In this document: positions 8,090 through 18,076 of the stretch, piece by piece
Layout: every line of letters begins with the position of its first letter
How positions within the stretch are numbered: position 1 is the first letter of the stretch
Assembly: GCA_937967645.1 (NCBI GenBank)
Contig: CALBTT010000131.1
Location: 1-18,076 of the forward strand
Direction: 5' to 3'
Source of the DNA: an uncultured Zoogloea sp.
GTDB taxonomy: Bacteria; Pseudomonadota; Gammaproteobacteria; Burkholderiales; Rhodocyclaceae
Length of the DNA stretch: 18,076 nucleotides
Program-made: the position numbers and the translations under genes
Notes under the pieces: model-generated
Seen by the model: only the letters and a program-made list of their open reading frames with translations
Told to the model about the DNA's origin: nothing
Databases searched by the model: none

Positions 8090-8731
8090 TTAGCCGTCTC
8101 CGCCCACCAGCAGGACATGGACGCTGCGCGGGCCGTGGGCACCGAGCTGCAGGGTCAGCCCCACGTCGCCGGTGCGGGACGGTCCGGAAACGATGTTTGC
8201 CGTGCGTGGCATCCCGCCGGGCAGCGCCCGCAGGCGTGTCCAGGCCGCTTCGAAATCGGGTACCAGCTGGTTGGCCTGCAGCACCACCACATGGTGGTCG
8301 GGCACGAAGTTGAGGGTGGTCGGGCTGTCCGGGCCGGAGGCCAGCAGGATGCTGCCTGTTTCGGCGATGGCGGCCAGGCAGGCGGTGACGGACAGGAGCT
8401 CGTCCTTGCCGGCCGGGCCCTCATGACGCACCAGGCCGGCCGGCCAGGGCAGGTCGGCGAGGGGGCGGGCCACGGCGGCGCGGCCCGGCAGGGCGTGGGC
8501 CTCGCGGTAGGCCTCCACCGCGGCGGGGACGTCGGACAGGCTGGCGATGCGGCCCACGGTACCGGCGCGGCTGCAGAACCTGGCGACGAAGCGCTCTACC
8601 AGGTCGTCGTCAAAGGCGATGCGGGTGTGCGTGGGGCGGGCATCCAGGGCGGCGCTGGCGGAGGCCGGCAAGGGGCCGCGGCCGAGGCCGCTGCGGATGC
8701 GGGCGAGGATGGTGTCGCGTGAGTCGGCCAT
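8090..8731 (-). CDS. lutC: Lactate utilisation protein C
   Basis: A 213-residue LUD-domain protein (LutC/YkgG family), the third subunit of the LutABC complex that oxidises L-lactate to pyruvate in the cytoplasm. Family features: an N-terminal MADSRDTILARIRSGLG helix, ELLSVTACLAAIAETGSILL (111-130), the TTLNFVPDHHVVV segment (138-150) and a C-terminal GPSRTGDVGLTLQLGAHGP (183-201), which is the most conserved stretch. LutC has no iron-sulphur cysteines, as expected. The start ATG at 8729-8731 lies 4 nt after the lutB stop. A longer open frame to 9076 overlaps lutB and is not used. It ends 54 nt before the HD-GYP gene, so read-through into the signalling genes is possible. Confidence 0.94.
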   Translation of the reverse strand: MADSRDTILARIRSGLGRGPLPASASAALDARPTHTRIAFDDDLVERFVARFCSRAGTVGRIASLSDVPAAVEAYREAHALPGRAAVARPLADLPWPAGLVRHEGPAGKDELLSVTACLAAIAETGSILLASGPDSPTTLNFVPDHHVVVLQANQLVPDFEAAWTRLRALPGGMPRTANIVSGPSRTGDVGLTLQLGAHGPRSVHVLLVGGDG

Positions 8732-8735
8732 GGCG

Positions 8736-10148
8736 TCAGCGCGCTCCGGGGTGGCGGGCCTGCCACAGTTCGAGGAAGGTCCGGCCCTCGGGGGCCGGCA
8801 GGTCACGGAAGGCCGTCCAGCCCTCGGCGAAGGGCAGGCTGTGCAGGCGGCCGGTGTCGCCGGCCAGGCCCTTGATGGCCCGGGCGGCCAGCCGGTTGGT
8901 GAACTGATAAAGCCGCGGCCGCTCCGCCACGAAGCGCCAGGCGGCCAGGGCGCGGCGCTCGGCGGGTGGGCGGAGGTTCCGTTGGTGCTGCTGATGGCGC
9001 AGTTCGCGGAGCAGTTCCGGCAGCGGGATGCGTACCGGGCACACCGACTGGCAGCGCCCGTTGAGGGTGCATGCATTGGGCAGGTCGGTGGTGACGTCGA
9101 GGCCGGCGAACAGCGGGGTCAGTACCGCCCCCATCGGGCCGGGATAGACCCAGCCGTAGGCATGGCCCCCCACCGCCCCATATACCGGACAGTGGTTCAT
9201 GCAGGCGCCGCAGCGGATGCAGCGCAGCATGTCCTGGAAGGGGCCGCCGAGCATGCCGGAGCGCCCGTTGTCCACCAGGACCACGTGGAATTCCTCGGGA
9301 CCGTCCGGGTCGCCAGGGCGCCGCGGGCCGGTGGAGAAGGTGGTGTAGGTCTCGGTCTCCTGGCCGGTGGCGCTGCGGGCCAGGATGCGCAGGAACAGGC
9401 TCACGTCCTCGAGGGTCGGTACGATGCGCTCGATGCCGCTGGTGACGATGTGCACCCGGGCGAGGATCTGGGTCAGGTCGCCGTTGCCCTCGTTGGTGAC
9501 GATCACCGTGGAGCCGGTCTCGGCGACCAGGAAGTTGCCGCCGGTGATGCCCACGTCGGCCTTGAAGTACTCGTCGCGCAGCACCAGGCGGGCCTCGGTG
9601 ACCAGCTCGGCGACGCTGGTCTTGCGCTCGCCGCCGTGGGCCGCATGGAAGAGGTCGGCCACCTGCTCCCGGGTCTTGTGGGCGGCCGGGGCAATGATGT
9701 GGGACGGGGGCTCGTGGGCGAGCTGGATGATGTACTCGCCCAGGTCGGTCTCCAGCACCCGGTAGCCTTCGGCCTCCAGGGCGTCGTTGAGGCCGATCTC
9801 CTCCGACACCATCGACTTGCCCTTGGTGATGGACTTCGCGCCGACCCGCTGGCAGATGTCGAGGATGACCTGGCGTGCCTCCGCCGCGTCGGCGCACCAG
9901 TGCACCTGGCCACCTGCCCGGGTCACGGCCTCGTCGAAGCGTTCCAGGTAGTGATCGAGGTGGGCCAGGATGTGGTTCTTGCGGTCGCGGGCCTCGTCGC
10001 GCAGGCGTTCGAATTCGGGCAGGGCGGCGGCCAGCTCGGCGCGCTTGTTGACGAACATGATGCGGGTCTTGCCGAGGGCTTCCCGCAGGTGTGGGTCGGC
10101 CAGGGCCGCGTCGGCCTTTGCCTTGAAGTTCGGGCTGTCCACCTGCAT
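8736..10148 (-). CDS. lutB: Lactate utilisation iron-sulphur protein B
   Basis: A 470-residue LutB/YkgF-type protein. The N-terminal half is a LUD domain, with KSITKGKSMVSEEIGLNDAL (105-124), HIIAPAAHKTREQV (150-163) and GNFLVAETGSTVIVTNEGNGD (204-224). The C-terminal half carries two 4Fe-4S motifs: CIRCGACMNHCP (310-321) and CTLNGRCQSVCP (360-371). LutB passes electrons from lactate oxidation within LutABC. In the second motif the usual 'CG.C' is NGRC (N363), with a Cys three residues earlier, so the cluster ligands may be shifted. See findings. The start ATG (10146-10148) follows the lutA stop by 3 nt, with GGGAGG about 10 nt upstream inside the end of lutA. Gene order A-B-C and tight spacing support one operon. 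Confidence 0.95.
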   Translation of the reverse strand: MQVDSPNFKAKADAALADPHLREALGKTRIMFVNKRAELAAALPEFERLRDEARDRKNHILAHLDHYLERFDEAVTRAGGQVHWCADAAEARQVILDICQRVGAKSITKGKSMVSEEIGLNDALEAEGYRVLETDLGEYIIQLAHEPPSHIIAPAAHKTREQVADLFHAAHGGERKTSVAELVTEARLVLRDEYFKADVGITGGNFLVAETGSTVIVTNEGNGDLTQILARVHIVTSGIERIVPTLEDVSLFLRILARSATGQETETYTTFSTGPRRPGDPDGPEEFHVVLVDNGRSGMLGGPFQDMLRCIRCGACMNHCPVYGAVGGHAYGWVYPGPMGAVLTPLFAGLDVTTDLPNACTLNGRCQSVCPVRIPLPELLRELRHQQHQRNLRPPAERRALAAWRFVAERPRLYQFTNRLAARAIKGLAGDTGRLHSLPFAEGWTAFRDLPAPEGRTFLELWQARHPGAR

Positions 10149-10151
10149 GGA

Positions 10152-10925
10152 TCAGGCCTCCCCGCCGATTCCGGGGCCGTCGGCCATGCCGGCCAGCACC
10201 TCGGCGGCATGGAAGACCTTCACCGGCTGGTCGTCGCGGCGCAGCTTGCCGGCCAGGTGGAGCAGGCAGCCCAGGTCGCCGCCGAGCAGGGTGTCCGCGC
10301 CGCTGGCGGCCACCGCGGTGGTTTTGTCGCCGGCCAGGCGGCCGGAGATGGCCGGGTATTTGACGCAGAAACTGCCACCGAAGCCGCAGCAGACTTCCCG
10401 GTCATCCATCTCGGCCAGGCTCAGCCCGGACACGGTGCCGAGCAGCAGGCGGGGCTGGGCCTCGACGCCCAGGCCGCGCAGGGAGGAGCAGGAGTCGTGG
10501 TAGGTGACCGTGCCCGCATAGTGGGCGGCCACGTCGCGAACGCCGCGCACATCCGTCAGGAAGGACAGCAACTCATGGCTCCGGGCCGCCAGGGCTTCGG
10601 CCCGGGGCCGCCAGGTGGGGTCGTCGGCGAGCAGTTTCGGGTAGTCGTGGCGCAGGGTGGCCATGCATGATCCGGAGGGGCCGACCACGTAGTCGAAGCC
10701 CTCGAAGGTCTCGATGACCTGCCGTGCCAAGGCCCGGGCGGCCTCGAAATCGCCGCTGTTGTAGCCGGGCTGGCCGCAGCAGGTCTGGGCCATGGGCACC
10801 TCGACCGTGCAGCCGGCGTCCTCGAGCAGGCGTGCGGCGGCGAAGCCGACGTTCGGGCGGAACAGGTTCATCAGGCAGGTGGCGAACAGGCCGACGCGCG
10901 GGCGCGTCGCGTGGTCGGGGGGCAT
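10152..10925 (-). CDS. lutA: Lactate utilisation Cys-rich protein A
   Basis: A 257-residue protein of the LutA/YkgE (GlpC/HdrB-like) family with two CCG domains: TCCGQPGYNSG near residue 50 and VCCGFGGSFCVKYP near residue 180. Partner cysteines lie in GLFATCLMN near the N-terminus, GPSGSCMA and YHDSCSSLRG. These motifs bind a 4Fe-4S cluster and take part in L-lactate oxidation with LutB and LutC. I chose the ATG at 10923-10925: it has GGAGA about 7 nt upstream and puts RPRVGLFATC at the expected place. The open frame extends to 10988, but the extra 21 residues are not family-like. No lactate permease or lutR regulator is seen in the window. Confidence 0.94.
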   Translation of the reverse strand: MPPDHATRPRVGLFATCLMNLFRPNVGFAAARLLEDAGCTVEVPMAQTCCGQPGYNSGDFEAARALARQVIETFEGFDYVVGPSGSCMATLRHDYPKLLADDPTWRPRAEALAARSHELLSFLTDVRGVRDVAAHYAGTVTYHDSCSSLRGLGVEAQPRLLLGTVSGLSLAEMDDREVCCGFGGSFCVKYPAISGRLAGDKTTAVAASGADTLLGGDLGCLLHLAGKLRRDDQPVKVFHAAEVLAGMADGPGIGGEA

Positions 10926-10998
10926 CAGCGTCTCCGGTGGGGCAGGCATGCCGGGCTGGATGCTAGGCCGGGCATGGCGATCGGGCAAGGGGCATGGA

Positions 10999-11013
10999 CA
11001 GGCCGGGGGCCTG
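10999..11013 (-). terminator. GC-rich hairpin after the MASE1 hybrid kinase gene
   Basis: CAGGCC and GGCCTG pair in a perfect 6-bp stem with a 3-nt loop, 12 nt after the kinase stop and upstream of lutA. No T-run follows, so it may attenuate rather than terminate. Together with the 99-nt gap it suggests, weakly, that lutABC has its own promoter in 10926-11024. I could not identify clear -35/-10 boxes there. Confidence 0.3.
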
Positions 11014-11024
11014 GCGCCGCTGCG

Positions 11025-14279
<3,255 letters not shown>

Positions 14280-14404
14280 GACGGAGGCCGGCGAATCTCG
14301 AGGATCGGGGGACGCAATCAGGGAAAACCACGAGTCTAAGCCGGGCAGCCCACCCGTGCTTGCTCCTGAGTGACAAATTTCTCCCCGAGGTGTTCAGTAG
14401 CGCA
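14280..14404. other. Intergenic region between the Ca2+ ATPase and the MASE1 hybrid kinase
   Basis: 125 bases between two minus-strand genes. It should hold the kinase promoter unless the kinase is read through from the ATPase gene. I see no clear terminator, promoter pair or palindrome. Confidence 0.3.
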
Positions 14405-17086
14405 CTATTTTCCCGAGAAAAAGATGCGCTCCAGCAGCTTCCGGGCTTCGTCGAGCAGCAGGGTGCTGGAGGCGACCAGGGCGGCCAGGCCCCATTCCAG
14501 CGCGCCCAGTTCCACCGTGTCGAAGATCTGCCGGGCCGGCCCCCAGTGCACCACCAGGGCCTGCAGGCTCAGGACCCCGGCGAGGGCGGCCCACAGGCGG
14601 CCGTTGCAGAAGAACTGGCTGTTGAAGGCCGACTCATGCTCGGCCCGGGCATTGAAGATGTTGAAGAGCTGGAACAGCACGAAGGTGGTGAAGGCCAGGG
14701 TGCCGGCCAGGGCGGCGCCGCCCCGCTCCAGCCCCCAGGCATAGATGCTCAGGGTGCCGGTCGCCATGGTCAGGCCGTAGGCGCCGATGCGGGCCAGGCG
14801 CGGCCACGACAGGATCGCTGCGCCGACCGGGCGGGGCGGGCGTTCCATGAGGCCCCGCTGTGCCGGCTCGAGGCCCAGGGTCATCGCCGGTGGCCCGTCC
14901 ATGATGATGTTAACCCACAGGATCTGGATGGCCGTGAAGGGCGTCGCAAAGCCCAGGAAGGGGGCTGCCAGCACGGTCAGGATGGCGCCGATGTTGGTGG
15001 ACAGCTGGAAGCGCACGAACTTGACGATGTTGTCGTAGATGGTGCGGCCTTCCTCGACGGCCTCCACGATCGTGGCGAAATTGTCGTCCGCCAGCACCAG
15101 GGTGGCGGCCTCGCGGCTGACCGCCGTGCCGGTGATGCCCATCGCCACGCCGATGTCGGCCGCCTTCAGGGCCGGGGCGTCGTTGACGCCGTCGCCGGTC
15201 ATGGCCACCACCTCGCCGCTGGCCTGCAGGGCCTCGACGATGCGGGTCTTGTGGGCCGGCGAGACGCGGGCGAAAACGGCGGTGTCGGCCACCGCGGCCT
15301 GCAGGTCGGCCGGCGACAGTCCGTCCAGCTCGCGCCCCTCGCGGACCTTGCCGTGCAGGCCCAGCTCGGCGGCGATCGCCGCGGCGGTGCTGCGGTGGTC
15401 GCCGGTGATCATCTTCACCGCGATGCCGGCCCGCTGGCAGGTGGCGATGGCGCGCCGGGCCTCCGGGCGGGGTGGGTCGATGATGCCGACCAGCGCCACC
15501 AGGTCCAGCCCGTGGACCCAGGCCAGCAGGTCGCCCTCGGGATCGAAGTCCGCGGCGGGCAGGCTCCGCCCGGCCAGCGCCAGCACCCTCAGGGCCTGGC
15601 CGGCGAGGGCTTCGTTGGCCGCCTGCAGGCGGTTTCGGGCTGCGTCGTCGAGGGCGACCCTGCCGGCTTCGGTCAGCTGATGCGAGGCGCGGCTCAGGAG
15701 CACGTCCGGCGCCCCCTTGACCCACATCCGGATCTGCCCTCCCTCCCGGTGGAAGGTCGCCATGAACTTGCGGGACGAGTCGAAGGGGATCTCGGCGATC
15801 CGTGGGCAGGCCGCGCGCAGGGCGTCGCCCTCCAGTCCTGCCTGGCTGGCCAGGGCCAGCAGGGCACCCTCGGTCGGGTCGCCGATCAGCTCACCCTCAT
15901 GCCATTGCGCGTCACTGCACAGCACGGCCGGCGTCAGCAGGGCGTGCAGGTCGGGTGGGCGGCCTCCGTCGTCGGCCCGCAGCCCCGCCGGGCCCTCGCC
16001 CTCGGCATTCAGGGTGAAGCGTCTTCCGCGGCTGACGAGGGCCCGGGCGGTCATCTGGTTGAGGGTCAGGGTGCCGGTCTTGTCGGAGCAGATCACCGTG
16101 GTGCAGCCCAGGGTCTCCACCGCCGCCAGTTTCTTGACGATGGCCTTGCGGCCGGCCATCCGGTGCATGCCCAGGGCCAGGGTGACGGTGACCACCGCCG
16201 GCAGTCCTTCGGGAATCGCCGCCACGGCCAGGGCGATGGCGGTGAGCGCGGTGTCCATCAGATCACCGCCCCTGGCCAGGCCGGCGGCGAACATCAGGCT
16301 GACCACCACGCCGGCGATCAGGGCCAGCCGCTTGCCCAGCACGTCGAGCTGGAGCTGCAGCGGCGTGGGCGGTTCGCCAGCCCGTTCCAGCAGCCCGGCC
16401 AGCTGGCCCATCGCGGTGGCCATGCCGGTGGCGGTCACCACGGCCTCGAGGCGGCCCCGGGTGACGACCGTGTTCATGAACAGCATGGCGTGGCGATCAC
16501 CCAGCTCGGCGCTGGGGTCGGTGGCCTCGACCTGCTTGGGCACCGGTGCGGACTCACCGGTCAGCGCCGCCTCGGCCACTTCGGCGGAGATCGCCACCAC
16601 CACCCGGGCGTCGGCCGCGATGCGCTCTCCGGCCTCGAGCAGCAGCACATCGCCGGGGACCAGGCTGGCCGCGTCCACCACCTGCTCCTCCCCGTTGCGC
16701 CGGACTCGCGCGGAAGGCGACAGCATGTCGCGCAGGGCCGCCAGCGCCCGCTCGGCCCGGTTCTCCTGGATGAAGCCGAGGCTCGCGTTGAGCAGCACCA
16801 CGATCCCGATCACCACGGCGTCCTCGATGTCGCCGAGCAGGCCGGCCAGCACGGCGGCGCCCAGCAGGATCAGGATCAACAGGCTTGCGAACTGGTCGAG
16901 GAAGCGCCGCCAGCCGGGCTTTCGTGGCGCCTCGGCGAGCGCGTTGGGGCCGACCCGGGTCAGCCGGGCGGCGGCCTCGTCACTTGATAAGCCCCGGGTG
17001 GGGTCGCAGCCCAGCGCCTGGCTCGCCTGTTCGGCGGAGAGGGCGTGCCAGGTGGGCTCGGGAGGGGAGGAGGGTGAGGCGCGCAT
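14405..17086 (-). CDS. P2A-type cation-transporting ATPase, PMR1/SPCA-like (Ca2+/Mn2+)
   Basis: An 893-residue membrane pump of normal family length. Order: an N-terminal cation-ATPase domain (about 12-80), M1-M2 (about 66-106), actuator domain with TGES (176-179), M3-M4 with the ion-site motif IPEGLP (291-296), phosphorylation site CSDKTGTL with D335, nucleotide-binding domain with KGAP (457-460), TGDH (561-564), TGDGVNDAP (630-638), and M5-M10. M6 reads VNIIMDGPPA with N726 and D730 but Met729 where SERCA has Thr. M5 reads RFQLSTNIGA. These match PMR1/SPCA pumps, which carry one Ca2+ site and also take Mn2+. It probably exports Ca2+ or Mn2+ from the cytoplasm using ATP. The start ATG at 17084-17086 lies 41 nt after the fructosamine-kinase gene. 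Its ribosome site is poor. A longer frame to 17422 overlaps that gene and is not used. Confidence 0.93.
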   Translation of the reverse strand: MRASPSSPPEPTWHALSAEQASQALGCDPTRGLSSDEAAARLTRVGPNALAEAPRKPGWRRFLDQFASLLILILLGAAVLAGLLGDIEDAVVIGIVVLLNASLGFIQENRAERALAALRDMLSPSARVRRNGEEQVVDAASLVPGDVLLLEAGERIAADARVVVAISAEVAEAALTGESAPVPKQVEATDPSAELGDRHAMLFMNTVVTRGRLEAVVTATGMATAMGQLAGLLERAGEPPTPLQLQLDVLGKRLALIAGVVVSLMFAAGLARGGDLMDTALTAIALAVAAIPEGLPAVVTVTLALGMHRMAGRKAIVKKLAAVETLGCTTVICSDKTGTLTLNQMTARALVSRGRRFTLNAEGEGPAGLRADDGGRPPDLHALLTPAVLCSDAQWHEGELIGDPTEGALLALASQAGLEGDALRAACPRIAEIPFDSSRKFMATFHREGGQIRMWVKGAPDVLLSRASHQLTEAGRVALDDAARNRLQAANEALAGQALRVLALAGRSLPAADFDPEGDLLAWVHGLDLVALVGIIDPPRPEARRAIATCQRAGIAVKMITGDHRSTAAAIAAELGLHGKVREGRELDGLSPADLQAAVADTAVFARVSPAHKTRIVEALQASGEVVAMTGDGVNDAPALKAADIGVAMGITGTAVSREAATLVLADDNFATIVEAVEEGRTIYDNIVKFVRFQLSTNIGAILTVLAAPFLGFATPFTAIQILWVNIIMDGPPAMTLGLEPAQRGLMERPPRPVGAAILSWPRLARIGAYGLTMATGTLSIYAWGLERGGAALAGTLAFTTFVLFQLFNIFNARAEHESAFNSQFFCNGRLWAALAGVLSLQALVVHWGPARQIFDTVELGALEWGLAALVASSTLLLDEARKLLERIFFSGK

Positions 17087-17127
17087 GGGGGAAGAGGTCT
17101 GTCCGGCGTCCGGTGCCGGTGTGCTCG

Positions 17128-18028
17128 CTAGCAGGGCAGCAGGGCCCGGGCGACCCGCTCTGCCTGGTCCGTGTAGCCACCGCCATACAGCAGCGCATGA
17201 TTGAGCAGATGGTACAGCTGATAGACCTTGCGGCGCTGCCTCGCGCCTTCGTCCGACGCGTCGGGGAGCAGGCCGGCCTCCGCATAGGCTTCTGCAAAGC
17301 CGGCGGGGGCGGGACCGAAGAGCTCCAGCATGGCCAGCTCGGCCTCGGGGTCGGAGATGGACACCGCCGGGTCGAAGATGACCGGGCTGCCGTCTTTCAG
17401 CATGGCCCGGTTGCCGGACCACAGATCACCGTGGATGAGGCTGGCACGGGGACTGAAGTCGGCCGGAAAGAAGCGCTCCAGCCCGTCGATCAACGGGTCC
17501 AGGGCCAGCAGCAGGCCAGGCGAGGCGCCCCGCCGGGCCAGTCGTTCGCGCAGGGCGCCCAGGCGCTGGTCGGTGAGGAAGCGCAGCCATCCCTCACGAC
17601 CGCCCTGCGGGCTCCAGGTGTTGAGCTGGGGCGTGGCCCCGAGCACATTGTGGCGGTGCCAGCCGAAGCGGCCCCCGCCGGCGGGGGGAGGGGCGTTGTG
17701 CAGTGCGGCCAGCGCGCGGCCGAAGCGCTCGCCGAAGCCGCGGTCGGGGCGGGCCAGATCGAGCCATTCCATGGCGAGGAGGGTCTGGTCACGCTCCTCG
17801 TCCCGCCAGCAGCCGGCCAGCCTGGGTGTCCGCACGGTACCGCTGGCGGCCAGCGCCTCCAGACCATCGGCTTCCGCCTCCAGCATCGGGGCGCGGGCCA
17901 GGGGGACTGTCTTGATGAACAGGGGGCCATCCGGTCCGTCGGCCCGCCAGGTGGCCGAGAAGTCGCTGACGTCGAGCGGGCGGAGGGTCCAGTGTCCGCC
18001 CAGGACGCAGTTGAGGAAGGAAGGGACA
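17128..18028 (-). CDS. Fructosamine kinase family protein, 5' end cut by the contig end
   Basis: 299 residues are visible, ending with TAG at 17128-17130. The start codon lies beyond the adapter junction at 18028/18029. The family is usually just under 300 residues, so little or nothing of the conserved domain is missing. An ATG at 17884-17886 is internal: family-like sequence continues upstream of it, including LFIKT (visible residues 36-40) with the likely ATP-binding Lys39. Other motifs: HGDLWSGN (199-206, catalytic Asp) and FDPAVSISDPEAELAMLELFG (218-238, metal-binding Asp219). These proteins phosphorylate the sugar part of glycated proteins or small fructosamines, which helps repair glycation damage. 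The gene precedes the Ca2+ ATPase gene by 41 nt, so the two may be co-transcribed. No functional link is known to me. Confidence 0.9.
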
Positions 18029-18076
18029 AGATCGGAAGAGCGTCGTGTAGGGAAAGAGTGTAGATCTCGGTGGTCG
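18029..18076 (-). other. Illumina P5 adapter remnant, reverse complement
   Basis: The 48 bases begin AGATCGGAAGAGCGTCGTGT and continue as the exact reverse complement of the Illumina universal adapter. This marks the true right end of genomic sequence at about 18028. Confidence 0.98.

Overview
The window is a GC-rich bacterial contig with Illumina adapter sequence at both ends. Real genomic DNA appears to span about 145-18028. Bases 87-144 match the TruSeq/P5 adapter and 18029-18076 are the reverse complement of the same adapter. Bases 1-86, an AT-rich stretch with a run of 14 T, also look non-genomic. The gene content (lutABC, an HD-GYP protein with DUF3391, two hybrid histidine kinases, a small secreted PxPV-like protein) and the strong GC bias suggest a Pseudomonadota member. 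Betaproteobacteria is my best guess, but this is inference rather than a phylogenetic result.

Left part (145-2826, minus strand): a compact three-gene unit, transcribed right to left. It encodes a DUF4062-like protein with a degenerate STAND-like NTPase module, then a MoxR-type AAA+ ATPase, then the N-terminal 128 residues of a CoxE-like protein cut by the contig end. The genes are 10 nt apart and then overlap by 4 nt. This layout resembles the vWA-MoxR-VMAP 'ternary' conflict systems described from comparative genomics, and it is the most interesting item in the window.

Middle-left (2943-4716): a plus-strand ROK sugar kinase closest to manno(fructo)kinases, then a small helical protein of unknown function. 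The latter overlaps, tail to tail, a minus-strand gene for a small secreted His/Tyr/Pro-rich protein.

Middle (4833-14279, all minus strand): in transcription order, a membrane-bound MASE1-CHASE-PAS hybrid histidine kinase, the lactate utilisation genes lutA-lutB-lutC, a DUF3391/HD-GYP protein, and a soluble PAS-PAS hybrid histidine kinase that overlaps the HD-GYP gene by 4 nt. This block combines L-lactate oxidation with phosphorelay and probable c-di-GMP signalling.

Right part (14405-18028, minus strand): a fructosamine-kinase-family gene, nearly complete but cut at its 5' end by the adapter, followed 41 nt later by a P2A-type (PMR1/SPCA-like) Ca2+/Mn2+ ATPase.

No rRNA, tRNA, CRISPR array, insertion sequence or integrase was seen. 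No stretch of genomic DNA longer than about 155 bases lacks a gene.
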